Source: JAZQUM01 sp045631305 (lineage in GTDB: Bacteria > Bacillota > Clostridia > Oscillospirales > Oscillospiraceae). Taken from it: a stretch of 26,897 nucleotides of DNA. The position numbers and the translations under genes are program-made. Below, in pieces: positions 6,937 to 14,077 of this stretch. Every line of letters begins with the position of its first letter. Position 1 is the stretch's first letter. Under the pieces are notes generated by a model. It ran no database searches. It had not been told where the DNA came from and saw nothing but the letters and a program-made list of their open reading frames with translations. The stretch spans positions 1 through 26,897 of the forward strand of contig JAZQUM010000124.1 in assembly GCA_045631305.1 (NCBI GenBank), given 5' to 3'.

Positions 6937-7821
6937 ATGGAAAAGAAAAATACAGCTGCAGGAAAAGCTCGCGTGATCGGTGCGATGAGCATTTTCGGCA
7001 CCATCGGTCTTTTTGTGCGGTTTATCCCCATGCCCTCCAGCATCATTGCCTGCTGCCGCGGCCTTATCGGCACCGTTTTCCTTTTGGTTCTGTGCCTTTT
7101 GACGGGCATCAAGCTTTCCAAAAGTGCTATCAGGAAAAATCTGGTGTTGCTTTTGGTCTGCGGTGCGGCCATCGGCTTTAACTGGATCTTGCTTTTTGAA
7201 GCTTACCGCTATACCACAGTGGCAACGGCCACGGTTTGTTATTACCTTGCTCCCGTGTTCGCCATTTTGACAGCACCCCTCGTAAAAAAAGGCAAGCTCA
7301 CCCCCGTTCGCACCATCTGCGCGCTGGTGGCTCTTCTTGGCATGATTCCCCTCTCCGGCGTGCTGGGCGGGGAAATTCAGGGTGCAAGAGGCATTCTTTG
7401 CGGTGTGGCAGCTGCGGCACTGTATGCTGCGGTGGTGCTGATGAACCAGTTTTTGGAAGATATCTCTGCCTATGAAATGACGGTGGTGCAGCTTTCGGCT
7501 GCATCGTTGGTGCTGGTGCCCTACGTTCTTTTCACGGAAGACCTGGTGGCAGCCTTCTCGGTGGGCGCGCCGGCGCTTTTGATGCTTCTCTTCGTGGGCA
7601 TCGTTCACACAGGTATTGCTTACTGGCTCTATTTCGGCGGCCTTGCCAAGGTGAATGTGCAGACGGCATCCATCCTCAGCTATCTTGACCCTGTGGTGGC
7701 TATTTTCCTTTCTGCTCTTGTCCTCAAAGAGGAAATGGGGCTTTGGAGTATCGTGGGTGCGGTGGCCATTCTGGGTGCAACTTTGGTCAGCGAACTTTTC
7801 GGAAACGACAAAAAAGTATAA
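6937..7821 (+). CDS. EamA-family (DMT superfamily) transporter
   Basis: 294 residues with ten hydrophobic segments in two EamA repeats (about residues 12-140 and 152-288). The pattern is typical of drug/metabolite exporters of the RhaT/YdcZ/RarD type: an N-terminal FGTIGLFVRF helix, the FNWILLFEAYRYTTVATATVCYYLAPVF segment in repeat one, and the equivalent SILSYLDPVVAIFLSALVLKE in repeat two. It probably exports an amino acid or a small metabolite, which cannot be specified. AAGGAG lies upstream of the ATG. It is translated from the same mRNA as the HAD phosphatase and ends at a strong terminator. Confidence 0.9.
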   Translation: MEKKNTAAGKARVIGAMSIFGTIGLFVRFIPMPSSIIACCRGLIGTVFLLVLCLLTGIKLSKSAIRKNLVLLLVCGAAIGFNWILLFEAYRYTTVATATVCYYLAPVFAILTAPLVKKGKLTPVRTICALVALLGMIPLSGVLGGEIQGARGILCGVAAAALYAAVVLMNQFLEDISAYEMTVVQLSAASLVLVPYVLFTEDLVAAFSVGAPALLMLLFVGIVHTGIAYWLYFGGLAKVNVQTASILSYLDPVVAIFLSALVLKEEMGLWSIVGAVAILGATLVSELFGNDKKV

Positions 7822-7827
7822 AAAAAG

Positions 7828-7852
7828 ACGGGTGTGTAAACACCCGTTTTTT
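7828..7852 (+). terminator. Intrinsic terminator after the EamA gene
   Basis: ACGGGTGT (7828-7835), loop GTAA, ACACCCGT (7840-7847), then T to 7852. It is preceded by an A-run starting at 7821. Confidence 0.92.
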
Positions 7853-7979
7853 CTATTGTGTTCCATAGGCGAACGAAGAGCAGGGGACTTTGCTTTTCAC
7901 ATGCGTACATAGTGTATTTTGCACAAAAATGCTGGGGAGTTTTTGTAAGAAAATGTATGGAAAGGGTGAAAATACCCCC

Positions 7980-8008
7980 TTGCTTTTCCTGCGGGAGCAT
8001 GATATAGT
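7980..8008 (+). promoter_or_regulatory. Probable promoter of the hom-lysC-asd operon
   Basis: TTGCTT (7980-7985), 17-base spacer, TATAGT (8003-8008). The leader to the hom start is only about 60 bases. No lysine riboswitch, T-box or attenuator-like hairpin set fits in it. Confidence 0.55.
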
Positions 8009-8077
8009 GTTTTCCAACGAAGAACAAGTGGTTTTCCACAATGGACACAGAAAGCAAGTAAAGGATTGGTGAACGGT

Positions 8078-9220
8078 ATGATGAAACTCGGTTTGCTCGG
8101 TATGGGCGTTGTTGGCGGCGGCGTGTATGAACTGGCTAAGGCCCGCGACGATATGGAAGTGAAGTATGTGCTGGACCTGCGTGATTTCCCCGGTCTGGAA
8201 GCTATTCTCACTCGTGACCTGAACGATATTCTCAGCGACAGCGAAGTTGATACCGTTGTTGAACTCATGGGCGGTATTCATCCCGCACTGGAGTTTGTTA
8301 CCGCTGCACTGGAAGCTGGTAAGAACGTAGTGACCGCCAACAAGGCTCTGGTTGCTCACGCTTACGAAGAACTCACCGCTCTTGCCAAGAGCCGTGGCGT
8401 AGCATTCCGCTGCACCGCTGCTGCAGGCGGCGGCATTCCCTGGCTGCACAATCTGGAACGTGCCAAGCGCGTAGACGAAATCGAAGAAGTCTCCGGCATC
8501 ATGAACGGCACCACCAACTATATTATGGATACCATGACCCACAATGATGTGGACTTCGCAGAAGTGCTGAAGACCGCTCAGGAACTGGGCTATGCTGAAC
8601 GCGATCCTTCTGCCGATATCGACGGTTGGGATATTCAGCGCAAGGTGATCATCTCTGCCAACATCGCATTCGATGTCCTGCTGAAGGAAAGTGATGTTCC
8701 CGTATACGGCATCCGCTCCGTCAGCGCAGCAGATATCGCTTCCTTCAAGGAAAAGAACATGGTCTGCAAGCTCATTGCTACCGCAAAGCCCACCGCAGAC
8801 GGTGTTTGCTGCTACGTAGAACCCACTCTGGTAGGCGCTGCCGATCTGGAAAGCGCTGTTCCCAGCAACTATAACCTCATTTCCTTCACCGGCAAGAATG
8901 CAGGTCCTCAGAGCTACTTCGGTCAGGGCGCAGGCCGCTATCCCACCGCTTACAATGTGGTACAGGACCTGGTTGACCTCACCCGTGGCGTGAAGGCATT
9001 CTACACCGACGTGATGAACCCCGTTAAGGCTGACAATGCCAATGTTGTTCACAGCTACTATGTACGCTGCGACAAGGAAAACGCATGGCTCAAGAGCGTC
9101 ACCAAGGAAAGCTGGGGTGCAGGCGTTCTCACCGAAGAAGTGTCTCTTGAAAAGATGCACTCCTTTGCTAAGGAAATGGAACAGGAGGGTGCGAAGGTAT
9201 TCTTTGCCGGCCTTCGCTAA
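8078..9220 (+). CDS. hom: Homoserine dehydrogenase with a shortened C-terminus
   Basis: Reduces aspartate semialdehyde to homoserine with NAD(P)H, the branch towards threonine and methionine. The Rossmann glycines are Gly8, Gly10 and Gly13 in LGLLGMGVVGGGV. The family motif NGTTNYIMDTM and the catalytic stretch SADIDGWDIQRKV are present. From the ATG at 8078 it has 380 residues, against about 430 for Bacillus Hom. The C-terminal regulatory ACT domain is reduced to a segment of about 55 residues starting at HSYYVRCD, with no DKPG-like core. Threonine feedback through that domain may therefore be lost (inference). In-frame TTG (8066) and GTG (8069) starts are possible, but AAAGGA at 8060-8065 is too near them. 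It is first in the hom-lysC-asd operon. Confidence 0.93.
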   Translation: MMKLGLLGMGVVGGGVYELAKARDDMEVKYVLDLRDFPGLEAILTRDLNDILSDSEVDTVVELMGGIHPALEFVTAALEAGKNVVTANKALVAHAYEELTALAKSRGVAFRCTAAAGGGIPWLHNLERAKRVDEIEEVSGIMNGTTNYIMDTMTHNDVDFAEVLKTAQELGYAERDPSADIDGWDIQRKVIISANIAFDVLLKESDVPVYGIRSVSAADIASFKEKNMVCKLIATAKPTADGVCCYVEPTLVGAADLESAVPSNYNLISFTGKNAGPQSYFGQGAGRYPTAYNVVQDLVDLTRGVKAFYTDVMNPVKADNANVVHSYYVRCDKENAWLKSVTKESWGAGVLTEEVSLEKMHSFAKEMEQEGAKVFFAGLR

Positions 9221-9228
9221 GATAAAAA

Positions 9229-10545
9229 ATGTTGAAAGTATGTAAATTCGGCGGCTCCTCCATGGCGGATGCCGGCCAGCTTCTGAAAGTTAAAAATATC
9301 GTTGAAGCCGATCCCGGCCGCTGCGTGGTAGTTGTTTCCGCAGCAGGCAAGCGCTTCAAGGAAGACCATAAGCTTACCGACCTTCTCTATCTGTGTCACG
9401 CACATCATAAGTATGGCGTAAGCTGCGACGGCGTTTTCGAAATGATCGCTGAACGCTATCGCGAAATCAAGCGTGATCTGAACCTCTCCGTGGATGTTGA
9501 AAGCGAACTTTCCGCTCTGCGCGCAAAGATCGAAAACGGCATTTCCGAAGATGAACTGGTTTCCCGCGGTGAATATTTCGCAGCTCTGCTGATGGCAGAC
9601 CTGCTGGGCTATGAATTTATAGACAGTGCCCGCTGGCTGAAGTTCAGATTCGATGGCTCCATCGATCAGGATGCTTCCTACACAGCTCTGGCTGAAATCG
9701 CAGGCGGCAAGCGCGTGGTTATCCCCGGTTTCTACGGCGCAATGCCCGACGGTAAGATCAAGACTCTGACCCGCGGCGGCAGCGACATCACCGGCGCTCT
9801 GGCTGCAGCAGCACTTGATGCTGATGTTTATGAAAACTGGACCGACGTTTCCGGTATTCTCATGGCTGACCCCCGCATCGTGGAAAATCCCAAGCCCATT
9901 GAACGCGTGACTTACGATGAACTCCGCGAACTGAGCTACATCGGCGCACAGGTTCTGCATGAAGGCACCATTTTCCCCGTTCGTGAAAAGAACATCCCCC
10001 TGAACATCCGCAACACCAACGATCCTTCTCACCCCGGCACTTTGATTCAGGAATCTTTTGCCGAAGCAGAAGGTGACAGTAATAACTTCATCACCGGTAT
10101 CGCAGGCCGCAAGAACTTCTACATGATCAATCTCTCCAAGACCGGCATGTCTTCCGGTGTTGGTAACTTCACCAAGATCTTCGGCATTTTCGACCGTTAT
10201 GGCATCAGCGTGGAATACGCTCCCAGCGGCATCGATTCCATCTCCCTGGTGGTGGACGGCAGCAAGGTTTCTTCCTGCCTCTACTCTATCCTTGGCGAAC
10301 TGCAGCAGGAGATCAATCCCAACGATATCTCTGTTACCGAAAACATCAGCGTTATCGCAGCAGTAGGCCGCAAGATGGCCAGCCGCAAGGGTACTTCCGG
10401 TGAGATCTTCGCAACTCTGGGTAAGAACGGCATCAACATCCGCATGATCTCCCAGGGTGCGCAGGAACTCAACATCATCGTTGGTGTAGACGATAAGGAC
10501 TTCGCCAACACCGTTCGCGTACTCTACAACAGTTTCGTAAAGTAA
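9229..10545 (+). CDS. lysC: Aspartate kinase with C-terminal ACT domains
   Basis: 438 residues. Phosphorylates aspartate, the first step to lysine, threonine and methionine. The N-terminal amino-acid kinase domain (about 1-285) begins with the signature KFGGSS (Lys6) and includes ELVSRGEYFAA and the TLTRGGSDITGALAA nucleotide loop. Two ACT domains follow (about 300-438; FGIFDRYGISVEYAPSG and FATLGKNGINIRMISQG), so feedback control is expected at this enzyme. The length is that of the monofunctional single-subunit form without an internal start. The ATG lies 8 bases after the hom stop and has no visible Shine-Dalgarno sequence (AAGATAAAAA), so translation is probably coupled to hom. Confidence 0.95.
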   Translation: MLKVCKFGGSSMADAGQLLKVKNIVEADPGRCVVVVSAAGKRFKEDHKLTDLLYLCHAHHKYGVSCDGVFEMIAERYREIKRDLNLSVDVESELSALRAKIENGISEDELVSRGEYFAALLMADLLGYEFIDSARWLKFRFDGSIDQDASYTALAEIAGGKRVVIPGFYGAMPDGKIKTLTRGGSDITGALAAAALDADVYENWTDVSGILMADPRIVENPKPIERVTYDELRELSYIGAQVLHEGTIFPVREKNIPLNIRNTNDPSHPGTLIQESFAEAEGDSNNFITGIAGRKNFYMINLSKTGMSSGVGNFTKIFGIFDRYGISVEYAPSGIDSISLVVDGSKVSSCLYSILGELQQEINPNDISVTENISVIAAVGRKMASRKGTSGEIFATLGKNGINIRMISQGAQELNIIVGVDDKDFANTVRVLYNSFVK

Positions 10546-10579
10546 AATCAACTATCTATCTTGAAGGAGTTTAAATACT

Positions 10580-11587
10580 ATGAAGAAGCTTTATAAAGTT
10601 GCTATTCTCGGCGCTACCGGCGCTGTTGGTCAGGAAATGATGAAGATCCTGGCAGAACGTGATTTCCCCATCGGCGAACTGCACCTGCTGGCAAGCGAAC
10701 GCTCCGTTGGTAAGACCATGAGCTTCAAGGGCGAAGAAATCGCTGTTGAACTGGCTTGCCCCGAAGCATTCAAGGGTCTGGACATCGTTCTGTGCGCTGC
10801 TGAAAACGACATCGCTGAAGCTATGGCTCCCCACATCGTGGAAGCTGGCGCAGTGTTCGTTGATAACTCCAGCGCATTCCGCATGGATCCCAACGTTCCC
10901 CTGATCATTCCCGAAATCAACCCCGAAGATGCTAAGAACCACAAGGGCATCATCTCCAACCCCAACTGCACCACCATCGTTACCCTGACCGCTATCAACG
11001 CTCTCAACTCCGTAAGCCCCATTGAAAGCATCGTTGCTTCTTCTTATCAGGCAGTTTCCGGCGCAGGCGTTCACGGTATTTCCGAACTCTACAATCAGGT
11101 AGACGCTGCCCGCGAAGGCAAGGAAGCTGAAGTTAAGGTCTTCCAGTATCCCATCGCTTACAACGTAATCCCCCAGATTGGTGGCGATGCATTCGAAGGC
11201 TACACCAGCGAAGAAATGAAGATGCAGAACGAAGGTCGCAAGATCATGCACCTGCCCGAACTGAAGGTTTCCTGCACCTGCGTTCGCGTTCCCGTTGTCC
11301 GCAGCCACTCCGTCAGTGCTGTTGTCCGCACCAAGGAAAAGATCAGCGTTGAAAAGGCTCGTGAACTGTTCGCAAAGGCTCCCGGCGTAAAGCTGGTTGA
11401 CGATCTTGCCAACAAGCGTTATCCCATGCCTCTGGAAACCTCCGATCAGGATATCGTTTTCATCGGCCGCATCCGTGATGACCTCACCAGCGACAACGGC
11501 CTCAACATCTGGTGCTGCGGTGACCAGGTCCGTAAGGGCGCTGCTACCAACGCTGTTCAGATCGCTGAACTGCTGGTTGAAAAATAA
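10580..11587 (+). CDS. asd: Aspartate-semialdehyde dehydrogenase
   Basis: 335 residues. Reduces aspartyl phosphate to aspartate semialdehyde with NADPH, linking the kinase and homoserine dehydrogenase encoded just upstream. The nucleotide loop is GATGAVGQEM (11-20). The catalytic cysteine is Cys130 in ISNPNCTTIV, and the substrate-binding region includes SYQAVSGAG and the late RSHSVSAVV histidine segment. The length fits the Gram-positive branch. It starts 34 bases after lysC with an AAGGAG site. No dap or thr genes follow; a terminator ends the operon at 11644. Codon use here is very biased (GAA, AAG, CTG, CCC), in line with high expression. Confidence 0.96.
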   Translation: MKKLYKVAILGATGAVGQEMMKILAERDFPIGELHLLASERSVGKTMSFKGEEIAVELACPEAFKGLDIVLCAAENDIAEAMAPHIVEAGAVFVDNSSAFRMDPNVPLIIPEINPEDAKNHKGIISNPNCTTIVTLTAINALNSVSPIESIVASSYQAVSGAGVHGISELYNQVDAAREGKEAEVKVFQYPIAYNVIPQIGGDAFEGYTSEEMKMQNEGRKIMHLPELKVSCTCVRVPVVRSHSVSAVVRTKEKISVEKARELFAKAPGVKLVDDLANKRYPMPLETSDQDIVFIGRIRDDLTSDNGLNIWCCGDQVRKGAATNAVQIAELLVEK

Positions 11588-11643
11588 TTTTTCTTCTGAA
11601 CACCAAGAACCTCTGCCTTTCGGTGGGGCTTCATGAAACAGTT

Positions 11644-11679
11644 AAACCGACCTATGGTTACGATCATAGGTCGGTTTTT
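11644..11679 (+). terminator. Intrinsic terminator of the aspartate operon
   Basis: A perfect 13-bp stem (AAACCGACCTATG at 11644-11656, complement at 11665-11677) with an 8-base loop and a five-T tail. Confidence 0.9.
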
Positions 11680-11699
11680 GCGTTGTTTATTGGGTCAGG

Positions 11700-11880
11700 A
11701 AAGGCTCCCTTGTGTAAAGGGGCCGACGCGTTAAGAAAATATGCCGGTGGCATATTTTTAGCCAAAGGCGGGAGCAATCTATGATTGCGACCCGGGCCGA
11801 AGGCTGTCAGCGAAGCTGACTGAGGGATTGACAACCCCTCCGCCCCTGCGGGACACCTCCCCTTGCACAGGGGAGGCTTT
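11700..11880. mobile_element. MITE-like non-coding repeat with terminal inverted repeats
   Basis: The ends are imperfect inverted repeats of 22-23 bases: AAAGGCTCCCTTGTGTAAAG at the left (11700 onward) and its near-complement ending GGGGAGGCTTT at 11880. Inside are nested hairpins (AAAATATGCC/GGCATATTTT at 11736-11758, GCAATC/GATTGC near 11771-11785) and the segment CTGACTGAGGGATTGACAAC. This closely resembles a short dispersed repeat I recall from many gut Clostridia genomes. No transposase is encoded, and no target duplication could be seen. Two further hairpins follow directly (GGTGCGGT/ACCGCACC at 11881-11901 and TACACCG/CGGTGTA at 11910-11925) and may belong to the element. Apparent reading frames across it are repeat-derived. 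Confidence 0.75.
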
Positions 11881-11967
11881 GGTGCGGTGCAGAACCGCAC
11901 CCAACGCGCTACACCGAACGGTGTATATAAGTGCGCTCTTATATCCATTCGACATATTGGAATTGGC

Positions 11968-12186
11968 TTACTTCTTGTCTTTCACAAAGAACGATATACC
12001 AAACAAAGCAACCATAACAATTGCATATACTTTATAGCAAAAACGCCACTGCTCTGCACCAAATACGAAACTACCAATATAGATAGTCTTTCCAAGAGTA
12101 GGTGCAGACAATGCACAGAAAACAAATACTACTGCCACAATCAGCATTACAAGACTAATCAACCTCAAAGTTTTTCTTGCTTTCAT
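11968..12186 (-). CDS. Small two-helix membrane protein, unrecognised
   Basis: 72 residues from the ATG at 12186, which has an AAGGAG site 9-10 bases upstream; an in-frame ATG further upstream at 12225 lacks one. A basic N-terminus (MKARKTLR) leads into a first hydrophobic helix (about 8-30). A short loop of about 20 residues with Glu, Gln and Trp follows, then a second helix (about 47-66) and a KDKK tail. I do not recognise a family. It follows the 112-residue gene by 39 bases and is probably cotranscribed. Codons are AT-ending, unlike the surrounding genes, suggesting recent acquisition. A toxin, immunity or accessory role cannot be decided. Confidence 0.6.
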   Translation of the reverse strand: MKARKTLRLISLVMLIVAVVFVFCALSAPTLGKTIYIGSFVFGAEQWRFCYKVYAIVMVALFGISFFVKDKK

Positions 12187-12225
12187 ACAATCACACTCCT
12201 TCGTCAAATTGGATTTGTCAAACAA

Positions 12226-12564
12226 TTATATGCCGCAAATTGTAAAGCACGTATGCTTGTTAAAGCATTCTTCTGTCCATGTTCTCATTTCTCCAACAAC
12301 AAGTTCCCAGTGCTCATTTTCTTTGGATTTTTCAATGATTTTGTACCATTGCTCTTTTCCGATTACGTTAGTCGGACCATAATAATCAAAACGGCCAAGA
12401 GAATCAGCAAAAAGATGAAATAGCAAAAGCTCCTCAAATAAGTCAGCATGAATACAAATGGAATCTTTAAGCCAATGCTTGTTTCTGTGCTTTCCTTTTT
12501 GAAATTCAAAATAGCATGTACTGCCAGATGCTTTTCTTTCTTCTTCGTTAACAAAATATCTCAT
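12226..12564 (-). CDS. Hypothetical 112-residue soluble protein
   Basis: No family recognised. It is soluble and rich in Glu, Lys, His and aromatic residues, with no signal peptide or membrane helix. Recognisable chunks are FEFQKGKHRNKHWLKDSICI, a helical LFEELLLFHLFADSLGRFDY and a C-terminal EMRTWTEECF. Its small size and acidic/aromatic make-up are like many immunity-type proteins of polymorphic toxin loci, but no toxin gene is near; that is only a resemblance. The ATG has a GGGGGTGA site. It is first in a two-gene AT-rich unit with the small membrane protein, divergent from the sdpRI locus. Confidence 0.6.
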   Translation of the reverse strand: MRYFVNEEERKASGSTCYFEFQKGKHRNKHWLKDSICIHADLFEELLLFHLFADSLGRFDYYGPTNVIGKEQWYKIIEKSKENEHWELVVGEMRTWTEECFNKHTCFTICGI

Positions 12565-12609
12565 ACTGCATTCACCCCCAAATTCATAGTTTGTCTAATT
12601 GTTAGATAT

Positions 12610-12638
12610 ATTCTATCACGTCGATGGGAGCGATACAA
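12610..12638 (-). promoter_or_regulatory. Probable promoter of the AT-rich two-gene unit
   Basis: On the minus strand TTGTAT (12633-12638), 17 bases, TAGAAT (12610-12615). The leader to the ATG at 12564 is about 40 bases. Confidence 0.5.
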
Positions 12639-12641
12639 GAA

Positions 12642-12671
12642 CAGTCCCGGCAGATAATCCTGCCGGGACTG
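12642..12671. repeat. 11-bp perfect inverted repeat upstream of divergent promoters
   Basis: CAGTCCCGGCA (12642-12652) and its complement (12661-12671) are separated by 8 bases. No U-run follows on the minus strand, and only a weak CTGTTTTA follows on the plus side, so it is not a convincing terminator. It lies just upstream of the minus-strand -35 box and may be an operator or a leftover terminator. Confidence 0.5.
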
Positions 12672-12718
12672 AAACTGTTTTACGGCCCCCGCCTTGGGCA
12701 GAGGTTCTTTTTTTGCGG

Positions 12719-12744
12719 ACTATTTAGAATATTTTCTAAATAGT
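12719..12744. promoter_or_regulatory. SdpR-type operator 1 (upstream of -35)
   Basis: A perfect palindrome: ACTATTTAGAA, four bases, TTCTAAATAGT. It ends two bases before the -35 box. Its core, CTATTTAGAA-N4-TTCTAAATAG, is identical to that of operator 2. Confidence 0.8.
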
Positions 12745-12746
12745 CG

Positions 12747-12775
12747 TTGACGGCGGGGCGGAGGCATGGTATATT
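12747..12775 (+). promoter_or_regulatory. Promoter of the sdpR operon
   Basis: TTGACG (12747-12752), 17-base spacer, TATATT (12770-12775). The spacer is GC-rich. The -10 box overlaps the left edge of operator 2. Confidence 0.85.
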
Positions 12776-12801
12776 CTATTTAGAAATCTTTCTAAATAGA
12801 A
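12774..12801. promoter_or_regulatory. SdpR-type operator 2 (over -10 and start site)
   Basis: A perfect palindrome: TTCTATTTAGAA, ATCT, TTCTAAATAGAA. It covers the predicted transcription start and ends just before the ribosome binding site. Its centre is 56 bases from that of operator 1. Confidence 0.82.
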
Positions 12802-12814
12802 AGGGGAGAAGCGA

Positions 12815-13105
12815 ATGAGTTTTGCGGAAACCTTTAAAGCGCTGGGAGACGCTGCGCGGCGGGATATTTTGATGATGCTGCGAAAAGAGGGGCGTCTCAG
12901 CGCAGGGGAGATCGCAAGCCGCTTTGAGATGACGGGAGCATCCGTTTCCTATCACCTGAGCATACTGAAAAAAGCGGACCTTGTGCGGGAAGATAAAGTG
13001 AAGAATTTTGTTTATTATGAGATCAACACTTCCGTTGTGGAAGAAGTGATGCTCTGGCTCAGCGAATTAAGAGGAGGGAAGAACGATGAAACTGAAAAAG
13101 AGTGA
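12815..13105 (+). CDS. sdpR: ArsR-family repressor, SdpR-like
   Basis: 96 residues with one winged-helix domain: FKALGDAARRDILMML, the recognition region EIASRFEMTGASVSYHLSIL (about 32-51) and a wing VREDKVKNFVYYEI. There is no cysteine at all, so it is not a thiol-based metal sensor of the ArsR/SmtB kind. It matches the autorepressor SdpR, whose repression in Bacillus is relieved when the membrane protein SdpI sequesters it. AAAGGGGAG precedes the ATG. The stop overlaps the sdpI start by 20 bases, so the two are translationally linked. The two palindromes around its promoter are the evident binding sites. Confidence 0.9.
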   Translation: MSFAETFKALGDAARRDILMMLRKEGRLSAGEIASRFEMTGASVSYHLSILKKADLVREDKVKNFVYYEINTSVVEEVMLWLSELRGGKNDETEKE

Positions 13106-13733
13106 TTGGATCACCATGGCAGTGACCACGGTTTTGACGCTGCTGCCTATTTTGTTTGGCCTTGCGGTTTATCATCAGCTTCCCGAGCAAATGCCCAACC
13201 ATTGGAATTTTGCGGGGGAAGTGGACGGATACGGTGCCAAAGCCGCGGTGGTTTTTGGCATGCCTGCTTTTCTGGCGGCTATCAATGTGCTGTGCCAGTT
13301 TATTACCTTGGCAGATCCCAAGCGCAGCAATGCTGATGTAAAAGTCAGAACTCTGATTTTTTGGCTGGTACCTGTGATCTCCCTCGTGCTCAATACCGTG
13401 ACCATTCTGGTGGGTCTCGGGGAAAAGATCAGCGTAGAGCGCATCGGACCGCTGCTGGTGGGTATTATCTTCCTTGTCATCGGCAACTATATGCCCAAAG
13501 TCAAGCAGAACTATACCATCGGCATCAAGGTGCCCTGGACGCTGCACAGTGAGGAAAACTGGCGCCGCACCCACCGACTTGGGGGCTGGATGTTTATGCT
13601 TTGCGGTGTTGCCATGATGCTCTCTGCAGTGATCGCTGCGGAATTTTTCCTTGGGTTGATGCTGGGCGTTATTTTGGCGACAGCCTTTGTGCCTATGATC
13701 TACTCCTACATCCTTTACAGAAAGGGGATTTAA
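13086..13733 (+). CDS. sdpI: SdpI-family membrane protein (DUF1648 plus SdpI domain)
   Basis: 215 residues with six hydrophobic helices. The N-terminal DUF1648 part carries the family signature PEQMPNHWNFAGEVDGYG (about 34-51) after the first helix. The C-terminal SdpI part has GNYMPKVKQNYTIGIKVPWT and SEENWRRTHRLGGWMFMLCG. In Bacillus, SdpI gives immunity to the SdpC killing peptide and also signals to SdpR. No sdpC, sdpA or sdpB gene is in the window, so here it may defend against peptides made by neighbours, or serve another envelope role. The gene starts inside sdpR (20-base overlap), with AGGAGGGAAG upstream. Confidence 0.9.
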   Translation: MKLKKSDWITMAVTTVLTLLPILFGLAVYHQLPEQMPNHWNFAGEVDGYGAKAAVVFGMPAFLAAINVLCQFITLADPKRSNADVKVRTLIFWLVPVISLVLNTVTILVGLGEKISVERIGPLLVGIIFLVIGNYMPKVKQNYTIGIKVPWTLHSEENWRRTHRLGGWMFMLCGVAMMLSAVIAAEFFLGLMLGVILATAFVPMIYSYILYRKGI

Positions 13734-13734
13734 C

Positions 13735-14058
13735 ATGTTGGCTCCGGCGATCATCTTCGGGGGCATTGATCTTCTCTTTTTCGTGCTCTCGGCAGTCTTT
13801 TGGAAAGGGAAGGGCGCGTGGCTCATTTCGGGTTACAACACGGCTTCCGCTGCCGAAAAGCGCCGCACGGACGAGAAGGTCCTCTGCCGCTTTATGGCAA
13901 AGCTGACCCTCTTTATGGGCATTGCGTGGAGCGTGGCCACAGCAGGTCTTTTGCTGGAGGTCATGGCCCTTTTCTGGGTGGGCTTTGCGCTGTTTCTGGC
14001 GGTGACCGTGGCTGGCGTGGTCTATGCCAACACAGGGAACCGATTTCGCAAATACTGA
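13735..14058 (+). CDS. DUF3784 small membrane protein
   Basis: 107 residues with three hydrophobic helices. The segment AWLISGYNTASAAEKRRTDEKVLCRFMAKL (about 29-58), with the ISGYNT motif followed by a charged loop, is typical of DUF3784 proteins, common small membrane proteins of Bacillota. It begins one base after the sdpI stop with an AAGGGG site, so it is in the sdpRI operon and under the same operators. Its function is unknown; co-expression with SdpI suggests a role in envelope protection or signalling (inference). Confidence 0.85.
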   Translation: MLAPAIIFGGIDLLFFVLSAVFWKGKGAWLISGYNTASAAEKRRTDEKVLCRFMAKLTLFMGIAWSVATAGLLLEVMALFWVGFALFLAVTVAGVVYANTGNRFRKY

Positions 14059-14077
14059 TGGTTTGGGGGAGTAAATT

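Noticed and set aside
6067..7866. A 599-codon open frame on the minus strand
   Set aside because: It is antisense to the HAD and EamA genes, which have clear motifs and ribosome sites. Its translation is rich in His, Arg and Gln with no domain, as expected from a mirror of a biased coding frame.
8009..8077. Possible lysine riboswitch or T-box before hom
   Set aside because: The leader is only about 60-70 bases, with no conserved box and no terminator-type hairpin.
7853..10551. Two long minus-strand frames (435 and 444 codons) opposite hom and lysC
   Set aside because: They mirror genes with strong codon bias. Their Cys- and His-rich translations are typical shadows.
11664..12423. Frames on both strands reading through the MITE-like repeat and the AT-rich islet
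   Set aside because: They start inside repeat sequence, have no ribosome binding site and run antisense to, or out of frame with, better supported small genes.
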